This document shows positions 6,350-15,440 of a stretch of DNA of 64,000 nucleotides, one piece after another; position 1 is the first letter of the stretch, and the number at the start of each line of letters is the position of its first letter. The translations under genes were made by a program, and so were the position numbers. The DNA is taken from IMG/VR virus record IMGVR_UViG_3300050821_003357, positions 1 through 64,000 of that record, one strand, 5' to 3'. The notes under the pieces were generated by a model, which had not been told where the DNA came from, did no database searches, and saw nothing but the letters and a program-made list of their open reading frames with translations. This DNA is from a virus.

Positions 6350-7754
6350 GTTAGTTTCACCCGACACCAAGCCGGCGCGTCACCATCGGCTGCTGCTCTC
6401 CCGCCTCGAGGCTTTGGAGCGGGGCGAGATCACGCGGCTGATGATCTTCATGCCGCCAGGCTCAGCGAAGAGCACCTATGCATCTATCCTATTCCCTCCG
6501 TGGTTTCTTGGCAGAAACGCTCAGCGATCTGTTATCGGTGCAAGTCACTCAGGGGAACTTGCCGAACGATTTGGCCGCCGCGTGCGAAACCTTGTCGGCT
6601 CAACAGACTTCCGCCGAGTTTTCGGCTTCGGTCTATCGGGGGATAATGCAGCTGCTGGCCGTTGGGAAACGGAGCGAGGTGGAGAATATTATGCGGTGGG
6701 CGTTGACGCTTCCGTTACCGGAAGGCGAGCTGACCTCGGGATTATCGACGATCCCGTAAAGGGCCGCGCCGAGGCCGACAGCCAGACGATCCGCGATCGT
6801 ATCTGGGACTGGTATCGGTCGGACTTCTGGCCGCGTCTCAAGCCGGGCGGGCGGATCGTGCTGATCATGACCCGGTGGCATGAAGACGATCTAGCTGGGC
6901 GCTTAATCGCAGAGCAGGACGGTGGCGGCGAGCGCTGGGAGGTGCTTTCGCTTCCGGCCGAGGCTAGGCCAGGGGATGCGCTAGGGCGCGCCGTAGGAGA
7001 GCCGCTATGGCCTGAGTGGTTCGGGACGGCGATCTTTGCGGAGGCGAAGCGTGATCCGCGGAACTGGTCTGCGCTGTACCAGCAGGAGCCGACCCCAGAG
7101 AGCGGGGAGTATTTCAAGAATGAGTGGATCAGATGGTATGACCATGCCCCGCCCCGAGACCATATGCAGATCTACGGAGCCAGTGATTACGCTGTCACGG
7201 CAGCTGGTGGTGATTACACGGTTCACGGTGTCGTCGGAATCGACCCTCATGATGATCTCTACATCCTCGACCTGTGGCGAGATCAGTCCGCGTCTGACGT
7301 ATGGGTCGAAGCCTTCCTCGACCTGATCGAGCGTTGGGGTCCGATCATGTGGGCGGAGGAGCAAGGGCAGATCATCCGCTCGCTAGGTCCGTACATCGTT
7401 AAGCGCCAGCTAGAGCGCCGGCTGTTCAAGACGTATCGCAAGCAATACTCCTCGGCACATGACAAACCGACGCGGGCGCAGTCCATCCGAGGTCGGATGG
7501 CGATGGGCAAGGTCTACTTTCCACGCAGAGCGCCATGGGCGGCTGATTTGGTATCGGAGCTGCTACGGTTCCCGGCTGGTAAGAATGACGATCAAGTGGA
7601 CATGCTGAGCCTTGTGGGGCGCATGCTGGATCGTCAGGTGGCGGGTGAGGTTCCGAAGGCGTCAGAGCCGATGCGCGGGCTCAACGAGATGACGATGGAC
7701 GAGGTGTGGGATCGGGCTCGTCCGGTGATGGCGCATCATGAGCGGGCTTGGTAG
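6270..7754 (+). CDS. Terminase large subunit
   Basis: 494 residues. Walker A PPGSAKST (residues 62-69), Walker B LGIIDD (156-161) and C-terminal RNase H-like nuclease acidic motifs around GASDYAV and KNDDQVDML. It packages DNA into the prohead. ATG 6315 (MDGEASLVRFIELV) is an alternative start. The last 74 bp overlap a leftward gene. Confidence 0.95.
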   Translation: MNYSSSSIAQELLLRMDGEASLVRFIELVSPDTKPARHHRLLLSRLEALERGEITRLMIFMPPGSAKSTYASILFPPWFLGRNAQRSVIGASHSGELAERFGRRVRNLVGSTDFRRVFGFGLSGDNAAAGRWETERGGEYYAVGVDASVTGRRADLGIIDDPVKGRAEADSQTIRDRIWDWYRSDFWPRLKPGGRIVLIMTRWHEDDLAGRLIAEQDGGGERWEVLSLPAEARPGDALGRAVGEPLWPEWFGTAIFAEAKRDPRNWSALYQQEPTPESGEYFKNEWIRWYDHAPPRDHMQIYGASDYAVTAAGGDYTVHGVVGIDPHDDLYILDLWRDQSASDVWVEAFLDLIERWGPIMWAEEQGQIIRSLGPYIVKRQLERRLFKTYRKQYSSAHDKPTRAQSIRGRMAMGKVYFPRRAPWAADLVSELLRFPAGKNDDQVDMLSLVGRMLDRQVAGEVPKASEPMRGLNEMTMDEVWDRARPVMAHHERAW

Positions 7755-7881
7755 CTTCCTCGATCCGAAGCTGCGGAAAACCGGCCCATCTGCGTATTAG
7801 GTTTCCGAGGGGCCAGGATGCCACTACTATCGCGACTCCCGCATACATCCCCCAAAGAAAGCCAGCGTCCCACGCGCTCAT
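7681..7881 (-). CDS. Small single-TM membrane protein
   Basis: 66 residues starting MSAWDAGFLWGMYAG, one hydrophobic segment at about 7-27 and a Pro/acidic tail. ATGA overlap with the lipoprotein gene selects the start at 7881. Its 3' end runs antisense into the terminase gene. Confidence 0.6.
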   Translation of the reverse strand: MSAWDAGFLWGMYAGVAIVVASWPLGNLIRRWAGFPQLRIEEATKPAHDAPSPDEPDPTPRPSSSR

Positions 7882-8048
7882 CGTTGATCGGAAAGCTTGT
7901 AGGGGACGCAGACGGAGACGGAGCCATTTATGATCACGTATCCCGGCCCGCAAATCTTCTCCGACCGCTCCAGCCAGCTTTTGTCGGATGACTGATCGCA
8001 GCTTGCGAGCGCGACCAAGACGAGTGCCGCGGCGATGGTTCTGATCAA
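7878..8048 (-). CDS. Small lipoprotein
   Basis: 56 residues. The TTG start at 8048 overlaps the upstream stop (TTGA) and has AGGAAGGA before it. The N-terminus IRTIAAALVLVALASC is a lipoprotein signal with lipobox LASC; the mature part has two more cysteines. A possible envelope or superinfection-exclusion protein; function not proven. Confidence 0.7.
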   Translation of the reverse strand: MIRTIAAALVLVALASCDQSSDKSWLERSEKICGPGYVIINGSVSVCVPYKLSDQR

Positions 8049-8326
8049 GATCCCTGTTCCTTCCTCTCCCGCCACCGTTTTACCCGCGCCGCGTCCTGTG
8101 CCCGACGACGATCACAATACTCACACTGCCCAGGAGGGGCCAATGTCCCGCCTTCCGGGGTCGCTACAGGCTTGACGGCGAAAGTTTGGGGGGCGGCCAC
8201 TTCGATGATCGGGGGAGCTGGAGGTCGCGTGTCGATAAGCGGGTGTCGCGCAATGACCTCGACCGAGGTGCGGCATACGTGGTTCCACTCGGCTTTCCAG
8301 CAGACGCGGCAGATCGGTGGCTTCAT
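8045..8326 (-). CDS. Small protein with CxxC pairs
   Basis: 93 residues. CRVC near the N-terminus and CEYC near the C-terminus flank a Pro/Ala-rich linker, so one split zinc site is possible. Ends in a basic helix (RVKRWRERKEQGS). No known family recognised. Confidence 0.65.
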   Translation of the reverse strand: MKPPICRVCWKAEWNHVCRTSVEVIARHPLIDTRPPAPPIIEVAAPQTFAVKPVATPEGGTLAPPGQCEYCDRRRAQDAARVKRWRERKEQGS

Positions 8327-8370
8327 ACCCGTAACGTGACATTCAGGGCGTAACGTTTCAATGGCCCAGC

Positions 8371-8568
8371 TTAATCACCCACGTCAATCAGACCCTTCCT
8401 GACACAATGAAAGGTCTCGCCCCCCTCTGGGGTGACGCGCGACGTATGCTCCATCCGGTAAATACCCACCCCGACACAGTCGCCTTCGGTCTGGTATATC
8501 TCAATCGGGTGATCGGTGCCGCTCAAGATCCAATGCGCGACAAGCACCCAAACAATCACAGGATTCAT
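8371..8568 (-). CDS. Small protein with N-terminal hydrophobic segment
   Basis: 65 residues; MNPVIVWVLVAHWILS could be a membrane anchor or signal. Two cysteines in the remainder. ATGA overlap with the upstream gene (8565). Function unknown. Confidence 0.6.
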   Translation of the reverse strand: MNPVIVWVLVAHWILSGTDHPIEIYQTEGDCVGVGIYRMEHTSRVTPEGGETFHCVRKGLIDVGD

Positions 8569-8963
8569 GGTTGATCCTTCTGTGCTGCGCGTCTGCGGCG
8601 CATATACTCACGCTGGTAGGTTTTGCGGTCGAATTTGGGTCGAGGCTCTGGTTCTAGCGAGGATTGAGATGGCGCGGTGTCAGGCTTGCCGGGGTTCGAG
8701 GAAAATGCGGGTTCCGAATGCCTTAACTCAGTTGCCTTATTGGGTAGAGGTTCCGTGTCTGGCGTGCGGTGGCTCGGGCTGGGAGCATTGCTGCGAGGGG
8801 GATCGGGCACAGCCCTCGGATAGCGCTCCGGAAGTCCAAGTTCATTCTCGATCGGCCATCGCGGCTCGCTCTCGAACATTAACTTGATGATGGGATCAGA
8901 GAATGTGTGCGGCTCATAGCGATTGTGCCGATTGCCGCAGAGCTTGCACATCGGGGCTAGCAT
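8565..8963 (-). CDS. Hypothetical protein with CxxC and basic C-terminus
   Basis: 132 residues from ATG 8963, which has AGGA upstream. Starts MLAPMCKLCGNRHN, then a long Pro/Ser-rich low-complexity linker, then a basic helix KFDRKTYQREYMRRRRA. Such tails are common in small phage nucleic-acid-binding proteins. First gene of the leftward cluster. Confidence 0.6.
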   Translation of the reverse strand: MLAPMCKLCGNRHNRYEPHTFSDPIIKLMFESEPRWPIENELGLPERYPRAVPDPPRSNAPSPSHRTPDTEPLPNKATELRHSEPAFSSNPGKPDTAPSQSSLEPEPRPKFDRKTYQREYMRRRRAAQKDQP

Positions 8964-9013
8964 GATCCTGATTAGCACAATCGAGGTTTATCAGCAAAGA
9001 GGAGTGTTATGCG

Positions 9014-9178
9014 ATGCAGTCTGACCACAAAGCGATCAAGAGCCTAGAGGAGCGGGTCGAGGAGCTTGAGACGCGGCTAGAGGCTCTGGAGAATCATCCG
9101 GGGATCAAGGCGATTGCCTCGAAGCCGGCGAGCCATTGGGGTGTTGAGGAGGCAGTGACCGAGCCCGAGCTGGCTTAG
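9014..9178 (+). CDS. Small coiled-coil protein
   Basis: 54 residues, MQSDHKAIKSLEERVEEL. Residues 7-27 form a heptad coiled coil (leucines in SLEERVEELETRLEALE). GAGGAG precedes the ATG. Probably co-transcribed with the membrane protein that follows. Confidence 0.65.
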   Translation: MQSDHKAIKSLEERVEELETRLEALENHPGIKAIASKPASHWGVEEAVTEPELA

Positions 9179-9187
9179 TAGAGCCAT

Positions 9188-9364
9188 ATGAAGTGGCTGC
9201 GCGCGCGTCTAGCTGAGCCGTCGACCTATGGCGGGCTGGCGGGGCTGTGCATGATGGTCGGGATGTGGTCCTTCACGTTCTGGCCGCACTGGCGGCTGAT
9301 GATCTACGCGGCGGGAGTGTTGTTCATCGTCCAGGCGATCAAGGCTGAGCGCGGCGGCAAATGA
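9188..9364 (+). CDS. Small membrane protein, two TM segments
   Basis: 58 residues starting MKWLRARLAEPSTYG, with hydrophobic stretches at about 14-30 and 36-52. Looks like the short holin-like membrane proteins of phages. ATGA overlap with the beta-helix gene. Confidence 0.65.
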   Translation: MKWLRARLAEPSTYGGLAGLCMMVGMWSFTFWPHWRLMIYAAGVLFIVQAIKAERGGK

Positions 9365-10989
9365 TCCGTCGCATCCTCCTCGCCGCATGCCTGATCCTGG
9401 CTGCGGCGGGAGGGACATATTGGGCATTCCTTTGGGAAACGCATAGCCAGAGTTCGACTGGCTGCCCGATGCCGCATCTTCTGCAGAACGGTACGCTTGC
9501 CGATGCGGGTCAGGTGATGGACAATTTCAACACACTCAGCGGCTGCATCGCAAATATCGCCAGCTATGATGCGCGATCCTTCGGGGCGAAATGTGACGGG
9601 GTGTCGGATGATTCCGCCGTCATCAATACGGCGCTGATAAATACCAAAGTAGTATATATTCCTCCGGTTAGCACGGGTTGTGCCTACGGATCGACTATAA
9701 ACGTACCGGCTGACGCAAACATCGTTGGTTGGGGGCACAATCTATCGGTGCTGAAGGCTCTTTCGACTAATTTGACGGGGGTATCATTTACCGGCAGTTA
9801 TAGCGGCATGTATGGAGTTACCGTCAACTGCGGTGCTCCTGGGACTAATTCTAGTGGCAATTGCGTTAATGTGGCGCCCGGTCTGCGCGAGATCAGAATC
9901 ACGAACAATGGCGTGCTCGGTCCATTTGTCGGGATCGGCACGACGACATCGGTTCTTGTGACGATAGAGGACAACTATATTTACAACCCTACGATTACAA
10001 CTGGTGGGTGTATCCTTGTAAACGGTGGGAACAATCAGGTTCTCAGCAATAATTTCTGTCAGGGGATTGATTCAACGCACCAGCCGCGCGATGGGATCGA
10101 GATTCTGGATACGCAGGGCATCTGGCTCTCGAACAACCAGAGCCTTAATGCTGGGGCCGGCGAGTTGATTGATCCGGGAACGGGGCAGATAGTCACTTGG
10201 GTTTTTGAGGAGCGGGGTTCTTACGACAGTGGCTCGATGAACGGGCTATCGATCGCGCCCACGGGCACGGGCAGCGTGCGAGGCTATTTCTGCCATCAAT
10301 GCTGGACCTCGACCAACACGCTGAGCGGGGTTGCCATACTAGGCGGGGGTTCGACGGTAATCGATGACATCCATTTCGAGGGGCATCGATCTTACAATAA
10401 CCAGCAGCACGGCGTTTCCGTAGGCGCTGGCGCAACGAACGTCTATCTTACGGCGGGTTCCTCGATCTGCGCCAATTCGCAGGCCGGCGCGGGTTCCTAT
10501 AACGGTGTCGATATCGGCGTCGCAACCCACGTCACCATAAGCGGTGATCGTATCGGGAACTGCGCCGGGTTTGGTGGACCGGGTGGAAACCAGCTACACG
10601 CGATCAATGCTGGGCTCGGGTCGAATCAGCTCACGTTCACCGGGAACGACCTGACGGGGAACAACAACACTCCCCTCAATATCCTCTTCAGCAACGGCAC
10701 GATCGCGACGATTGGGCAAAATCTCGGGGTCGATGATCAGATTCCAAACGTGGCATCCGCGACAACTGTTACTCTGCCGCCGAACCCGATCATCGCCCTG
10801 ACCGGGAACACCTCGATCCAGAACATGCTTGGCGGCTGGCAGGGCGTCCAGAAAACATTCATTCAGGGGACGAATCAGACATTCGTCACGGGGGGTACAT
10901 CGGGACAGGACATCGCGACGGCCCTGACGACGACCTCGCCCATTCCGAACACGGCATATCTTGCGGGGCCGCATTGGTACATCAAGTAG
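9361..10989 (+). CDS. Secreted/anchored beta-helix protein (pectate-lyase-3-like)
   Basis: 542 residues. Signal peptide or anchor at 5-24. SFGAKCDGVSDDSAVINTAL near residue 72 is the N-terminal hallmark of the pectate lyase 3/tailspike beta-helix, followed by many Asn/Gly-rich coils. A tailspike/depolymerase-like fold, but its place between terminase and portal and its N-terminal hydrophobic segment are unusual. Enzymatic activity cannot be judged. Confidence 0.75.
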   Translation: MIRRILLAACLILAAAGGTYWAFLWETHSQSSTGCPMPHLLQNGTLADAGQVMDNFNTLSGCIANIASYDARSFGAKCDGVSDDSAVINTALINTKVVYIPPVSTGCAYGSTINVPADANIVGWGHNLSVLKALSTNLTGVSFTGSYSGMYGVTVNCGAPGTNSSGNCVNVAPGLREIRITNNGVLGPFVGIGTTTSVLVTIEDNYIYNPTITTGGCILVNGGNNQVLSNNFCQGIDSTHQPRDGIEILDTQGIWLSNNQSLNAGAGELIDPGTGQIVTWVFEERGSYDSGSMNGLSIAPTGTGSVRGYFCHQCWTSTNTLSGVAILGGGSTVIDDIHFEGHRSYNNQQHGVSVGAGATNVYLTAGSSICANSQAGAGSYNGVDIGVATHVTISGDRIGNCAGFGGPGGNQLHAINAGLGSNQLTFTGNDLTGNNNTPLNILFSNGTIATIGQNLGVDDQIPNVASATTVTLPPNPIIALTGNTSIQNMLGGWQGVQKTFIQGTNQTFVTGGTSGQDIATALTTTSPIPNTAYLAGPHWYIK

Positions 10990-12537
10990 ATGGCTGAGCA
11001 GACCTATGGCGACTCCTTTGGGTCGATCGAAGAACGCAAGGATATTGGGACTGACCCCGGCAGTACCGTGCGGTTCTGGCTGCAGCAGCTGCGTCTTGCC
11101 GAGCGCGAGAACAGGCTGTGGATCAAGCAGGGTCGCCGTGTCGTCAAGCGCTATCGTGACGAGCGACAGCTCACGGGGAAGCAGGGGGCGCGGTTCAATA
11201 TCCTGTGGGCTAATGTCGAGACCTTGAAGCCCATTTTGTACGGTCGGACTCCGAAGCCGGATGTCGAGCGTCGGCACAAGAACAATGACGATACGGCTCG
11301 GGTAGGGGCGGAGATACTTGAGCGCGCCCTGTCCTATGAGGATGACCTTGACGAATTTTCCGAGGTCATGGAAGCGGTCGTAGAAGATCGGCTGTTGCCG
11401 GGCCGGGGCGTGGCTCGGGTGTATTACGAAGCCAAGTTCGGTGATCCCGAGGAAGATCCGGAGGCCGAGCCGGACGAAGAGACCGGCGACCGGCCGACTT
11501 TTAGACCTGTGGCGAGTGAACGCGCTCCGGTGCGCTACATCTTCTGGGAAGACTACCGGGAGAGCCCGGCGCGGAACCACAAAGAGGTATGGTGGAAGGC
11601 GTATCGGACCTATATGACGCGCGACGAGCTGAAGGAGCGGTTCGGAGCCAAGCTAGGCGCGAAAGTGACGCTGGATTACTCGCCCAAGGGCATTGGCGAG
11701 GACGGTGTTGACGGGCCGCAGGCCGACGCCTTCAAAAAAGCTCAGGTATGGGAGATTTGGGATGGCAAGAAGCACGAGGTCGTATGGCTTGCTACGTCGT
11801 ACAAGGATGCCCCTCTCGACACGAAGGACGACCCGCTACGGTTGCCGGGCTTTTTTCCCTCGCCGCGCCCGTTATCGGCTACGACTACAAATGAGACCCT
11901 TACGCCAGTGGCTGATTTTGCCGAATACCGGGACCAAGCCGTCGAACTCGACATCCTGACGGCGCGGATCGACAAATTACAGAGCGCGCTGAAGGTCGCC
12001 GGGCTCTATCCGGGCTCGGAAAAGTCGACGATCACGCAATTGGTCGACGAAAATTCGGAAAATAAGCTGATTCCGGTCGAGAATTATGCTGCTTTTATGG
12101 ACAAGGGCGGCTTGCAGAACATCATTCACTGGCTGCCGATCAAGCAGATAGCTGATGTGTTGATCGGGCTGTACGAGGCACGCGACAAGGTCTTGCAGAC
12201 GCTCTACCAGATTACCGGCATGGCCGACATTCTGCGTGGCGAGACTAATCCGAACGAGACATTGGGCGCGCAGCAGCTGAAATCGCAGTTTGCGACGCGG
12301 CGCATCTCGAAAGCGCAGAAACAGGTGGCTCGGTTTGCGCGAGATCTGATGAGACTACGGGGTTTCGTCATCGCAACCCATTTCTCGGCCGAGACGTTGA
12401 TGGAGATGACGGGATTGCCGGAACCGCTGCCGGAGTTGCCGCCCGCGCCGCCGATGATGATCCCGGCTCCGCCTCCGCAGCCGCAGATGGGTGGCAACAT
12501 CGTGCCACATCCGGCAATGCAGGGGCAAGCGGCGTGA
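10990..12537 (+). CDS. Portal protein, core part (P22-type)
   Basis: 515 residues starting immediately after the previous stop. NILWANVETLKPILYGRTPKP, DDTARVGAEILERAL and the long helix near 395-430 (YEARDKVLQTLYQITGMADI, RGETNPNETLGAQQLKSQF) are characteristic of large podophage portals. Family members usually continue into an IDIETDST-containing segment; here that segment is in the separate gene 13662-14432. The C-terminus is Pro-rich and the gene stops at about residue 515. Confidence 0.88.
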   Translation: MAEQTYGDSFGSIEERKDIGTDPGSTVRFWLQQLRLAERENRLWIKQGRRVVKRYRDERQLTGKQGARFNILWANVETLKPILYGRTPKPDVERRHKNNDDTARVGAEILERALSYEDDLDEFSEVMEAVVEDRLLPGRGVARVYYEAKFGDPEEDPEAEPDEETGDRPTFRPVASERAPVRYIFWEDYRESPARNHKEVWWKAYRTYMTRDELKERFGAKLGAKVTLDYSPKGIGEDGVDGPQADAFKKAQVWEIWDGKKHEVVWLATSYKDAPLDTKDDPLRLPGFFPSPRPLSATTTNETLTPVADFAEYRDQAVELDILTARIDKLQSALKVAGLYPGSEKSTITQLVDENSENKLIPVENYAAFMDKGGLQNIIHWLPIKQIADVLIGLYEARDKVLQTLYQITGMADILRGETNPNETLGAQQLKSQFATRRISKAQKQVARFARDLMRLRGFVIATHFSAETLMEMTGLPEPLPELPPAPPMMIPAPPPQPQMGGNIVPHPAMQGQAA

Positions 12538-12734
12538 TAGATAAAGTGGCGCTGACACGGATTTTTGAGGATATCGGTCTATTTGAAGAGTTTTCCTGCG
12601 ACTATTGCGAGAAGCGCGGCAATTTTGTTAGCGGTCCGCATTCCCATGTTTGCTCGCGTTGCGGTGACCGCGCGACTCATGGCTGGTACACGACTCCATT
12701 ATGTAATCGCTGCTTTGGTGCACAATGCCTGTGA
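12534..12734 (+). CDS. Small zinc-ribbon protein
   Basis: 66 residues with GTG start overlapping the portal stop (GTGA). CDYC, CSRCG and CNRC pairs suggest one or two zinc sites. Inserted between the two portal parts. Function unknown. Confidence 0.6.
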   Translation: MIDKVALTRIFEDIGLFEEFSCDYCEKRGNFVSGPHSHVCSRCGDRATHGWYTTPLCNRCFGAQCL

Positions 12735-13105
12735 GGGACAAGAACCTCTCCGCCGTCCTGATGGGCATCAAAGACGCGCTTACCTCGGCGTTCGCACCGC
12801 ACCTGTCCAAGATTCCGCCCACAGCGGACGGCTGGACGATGCAGCAGCACATCGACGCGCTGGCGCGTCATTTCGTGCCGATGGCCGAGCGGTTCTTCAA
12901 TGCCCCGGCCGATCCGCACGCTGAAAATAGCCGAGCCATTGCAGAACTAAGGTCGGAGATAGCTTTTTTGAGAGATCGGCTGGGTCCGGTGGGCTCGGTA
13001 GGCTCCGCTATGGTGCCGCCTGAGCCGGCACCGGAGGACCAACCGCCCCCCACGTCTTCGTCAAAGATACTGTCCTTGTTGGGTCGCAAGCGGAAAGCGC
13101 AATAA
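12725..13105 (+). CDS. Hypothetical protein between portal parts
   Basis: 126 residues; helical N-terminal domain (MQQHIDALARHFVPM), a short coiled coil near 70-85, and a Pro-rich then basic C-terminus (LLGRKRKAQ). Overlaps the previous gene by 10 bp. A virion or assembly role is plausible from position only. Confidence 0.65.
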   Translation: MPVRDKNLSAVLMGIKDALTSAFAPHLSKIPPTADGWTMQQHIDALARHFVPMAERFFNAPADPHAENSRAIAELRSEIAFLRDRLGPVGSVGSAMVPPEPAPEDQPPPTSSSKILSLLGRKRKAQ

Positions 13106-13393
13106 ATGTCGAGGCCGGTACAAGACACCTTTACTGCCTCCAACATATCGGCAAATACAGCGCAGTTCGAATTGCAGGGCGGCAAGTACGGCATCGATTG
13201 CATAGCAACCGGAGCGGGTTCGGTTACGCTACAGAAGTTGGCTGGCGACGGCGCGACTTACGTTACCGCGGCTACGGCATTTTCCACAACTGCCGGATAC
13301 GCTACGGCCGATCTGCCGTGCGGTCTCTATAGGCTGGCAGTCGTTACGTTCACTGCGGTTTATGTGACCATTACGCGGATTCAGGGCGAATAA
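13106..13393 (+). CDS. Small beta-rich virion-like protein
   Basis: 95 residues, Thr/Ala/Gly-rich beta sandwich-like pattern (GSVTLQKLAGDGATYV, GLYRLAVVTFTAVYVTI). Small proteins of this type are frequent near phage portals. Starts right after the previous stop. Confidence 0.65.
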   Translation: MSRPVQDTFTASNISANTAQFELQGGKYGIDCIATGAGSVTLQKLAGDGATYVTAATAFSTTAGYATADLPCGLYRLAVVTFTAVYVTITRIQGE

Positions 13394-13662
13394 TGAATAT
13401 AAATCGCATTAGGATTGCCTATCTCGATGCGTTTAGGGCCGCGAACCCGTCATGCCAGGAAATCCCGCGTTTAATCTATGATAATGGGGGATTTATATTT
13501 CAGTATGACGATGATCTTTGTGAGAGGTTAGGTTTAAAGCCAACCCCGGTGAGTCCCACACAATTAGTGGAGATGACCAAAAAACTCCTTTGGCGCGCTA
13601 AGTGCGGCTATCTCACCTTGGGTCAATATGAGATGATGAATCGCCCAGAGGGGAGCGCCTGA
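13393..13662 (+). CDS. Hypothetical protein
   Basis: 89 residues, AT-richer than its neighbours, starting MNINRIRIAYLDAF. TAATG overlap upstream and TGATG overlap downstream. No recognised domain; its base composition suggests recent acquisition. Confidence 0.6.
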   Translation: MNINRIRIAYLDAFRAANPSCQEIPRLIYDNGGFIFQYDDDLCERLGLKPTPVSPTQLVEMTKKLLWRAKCGYLTLGQYEMMNRPEGSA

Positions 13663-14432
13663 TGCTTGGTATGCAGCCGGGCGCCTCGCTGCCGCCCCAG
13701 CAACCGCAGATGATGCCGAACCCGGCCTTCCAGCAATGGATGCAATTGAAGCAGATGCGCGATCAGGAGATGGCGCGGCGACAAAAGCAGTTCATGGCGG
13801 CGTGCTCGCTGATCAAAGAGGACGCGGCCAAATCGTACAAGATCGATATCGAGGCAGATTCCACGGTAGCGGCGGACGAGCAGGCGGAAAAGCAATCCCG
13901 CACCGAATTCCTCCAGGCGATGACGCCATTTTTGGAGGGGATGATCCCGCTCGCGCAGGGCAGTCCGGCACTACTGCCGCTGATTTCCGAATTGATTATG
14001 TTCGGGGTACGGGCGTTCCCGACCTCACGCACCTTGGAGGACGCTTTCGAGACGGCATTGCAGAAAATGCAGCAGATGCCGCCGGCACCGCCGCCGGGCA
14101 AGCAGGGCAACACGAAATCGCCGATGGAGATTCAAGCCCAGGCGCAGACCGAGCAAGGCAAGATAGCGGCCGACGTGCATGATACTCAGGTCAAGGCGCA
14201 GACCGAGCAACAGTCAGATGCGGTCAAGGCGCAGATGGAACAGCAGGCGAATGCCGTCAAACTGCAGCAGATCGCATCACAGGAGCAGATCGCGCGCGAA
14301 AAGCTCCAGGCTGAGCAGGGCAATAAGGCGGCGGAATTGTCGATGCGCGGGCGCGAGATGCAGGGCAAAGAGCAGCTGGAGGACGCGAAGATTCAGCACA
14401 TGCAGAGCCGCGAGACGCAAGGATTGGTCTGA
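13662..14432 (+). CDS. Portal C-terminal (crown/barrel) segment as a separate gene
   Basis: 256 residues. Gln/Met/Pro-rich start, then SYKIDIEADSTVAADEQAEK followed by EFLQAMTPFLEGMIPL and LISELIMFGVRAFPTSRTLEDAF. This block is normally found inside large P22-type portals as IDIETDST plus two helices. The last ~100 residues are a Gln/Ala-rich amphipathic helix (barrel-like). Four small genes separate it from the portal core, so the portal appears to be split. Confidence 0.65.
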   Translation: MLGMQPGASLPPQQPQMMPNPAFQQWMQLKQMRDQEMARRQKQFMAACSLIKEDAAKSYKIDIEADSTVAADEQAEKQSRTEFLQAMTPFLEGMIPLAQGSPALLPLISELIMFGVRAFPTSRTLEDAFETALQKMQQMPPAPPPGKQGNTKSPMEIQAQAQTEQGKIAADVHDTQVKAQTEQQSDAVKAQMEQQANAVKLQQIASQEQIAREKLQAEQGNKAAELSMRGREMQGKEQLEDAKIQHMQSRETQGLV

Positions 14433-14665
14433 TGCCGACTTGGAATGAAATTACAGAGGCGGCTTTCAAGCACCGCGCGCCTCTCATGGCCGCGAAGCTC
14501 ATGGAGCCGAACATGCTCGCTCAAGCGATCGAATGGGGGGCATGGCAAAATCGCGGATCGGTTAAGCGGACTTGGGACTGGCTTCTGCGCCGCCAGCCGC
14601 CTCCTAAGGTTATAATTGGCCCCGTCAAGTTTATGGACGGCGGCGTGCCGATAACGGGCGCATAA
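14432..14665 (+). CDS. Hypothetical protein
   Basis: 77 residues starting MPTWNEITEAAFKHRAPLM with a Trp-rich central helix. Overlaps both neighbours by 1 bp. Probable head-region accessory protein; no family recognised. Confidence 0.6.
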   Translation: MPTWNEITEAAFKHRAPLMAAKLMEPNMLAQAIEWGAWQNRGSVKRTWDWLLRRQPPPKVIIGPVKFMDGGVPITGA

Positions 14666-14997
14666 TGGCGCATCGCCGCTGGGTAATCCGCAACGGTGAG
14701 TTGGTCGAGGTGGACCTGAATGCCCCGCTGCCGCCGCGCCGCGCGCCCTACGTGATGTCGGATCTATCGGAATACCGTTCGGTCGTGACGGGCGAGATGA
14801 TTGGTTCGCGATCGGAGCACCGCGCGCATTTACGGGCGCATGGCTGTATTGAGGTCGGAAATGAAATGCCCCGCCCGTCACGCGAAGCATTGCCGCCAGT
14901 GCGCGAGGACGTGGCGATGGCGTTGCAAGCGTCGCCGGAAGCTCATGCGGAAGCACGTTCGGCTTCAGAACGCGCAGGAAAGGCTGAATTGCCATGA
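14665..14997 (+). CDS. Conserved head-region protein
   Basis: 110 residues. VMSDLSEYRSVVTGEMIGSR followed by EHRAHLRAHGCIEVGNEM is a pattern seen in short phage proteins between portal and scaffold. C-terminal half is Ala/Glu-rich helix. Function unknown. Confidence 0.65.
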   Translation: MAHRRWVIRNGELVEVDLNAPLPPRRAPYVMSDLSEYRSVVTGEMIGSRSEHRAHLRAHGCIEVGNEMPRPSREALPPVREDVAMALQASPEAHAEARSASERAGKAELP

Positions 14998-15440
14998 AGA
15001 TCGTGGACATGGGCCGCGCCAAGCCGAAAGGCAAAGGCAAGGATGGGGCATCCGTAGTGGGGTGGAGCGGCGAGGAAGAAGGTCCGCGCGTCCATCTTGA
15101 TCATGACCGGATGAAAAAGATTGGCATGGCAAAGCCGCCGGCCACGGGTGACGAGTATCATATTCAGGGTCACGCCCGCGTCGTAGGATCCCGAGAGGAG
15201 CCGGCGAGAGACGGCGGCTCTGGGCCTGTGCATTCGATCGAAATCATCCTTCACCATCTGGGCGCGGAGCCGAAAGCTGCGGGAGACGGCAGGCAATCGA
15301 TCCGCGATGATGTTGACGCCGCCACCCGCGCGGTCGAGAGCCGCGACAAGGCGTCAACCCGCGAAACCAGCGTCCAAGGCAAGGCGCAGCGCGAAAAATC
15401 GCAACGTAGCGAAGCGCCCGCTGAACAGAAGGTATGGTGA
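14994..15440 (+). CDS. Capsid staple-like protein
   Basis: 148 residues. MKIVDMGRAKPKGKGKD, HLDHDRMKKIGMAKPPATGDEY and SIEIILHHLGAE match the layout of phage capsid staple/stabilisation proteins encoded upstream of scaffold and coat. The C-terminal ~50 residues form a charged, probably disordered tail not usual for the family. Confidence 0.55.
   Translation: MKIVDMGRAKPKGKGKDGASVVGWSGEEEGPRVHLDHDRMKKIGMAKPPATGDEYHIQGHARVVGSREEPARDGGSGPVHSIEIILHHLGAEPKAAGDGRQSIRDDVDAATRAVESRDKASTRETSVQGKAQREKSQRSEAPAEQKVW

Noticed and set aside
8516-8887. 123-codon rightward ORF antisense to 8371-8963
   Set aside because: The leftward genes have ribosome sites and an ATGA junction; the rightward frame has neither.
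10594-11580. 328-codon ORF antisense to the beta-helix and portal genes
   Set aside because: Proline/arginine-rich shadow of GC-rich coding sequence, no ribosome site, no domain.
14393-15040. 215-codon leftward ORF
   Set aside because: Runs antisense through four well-supported overlapping rightward genes; low-complexity shadow.
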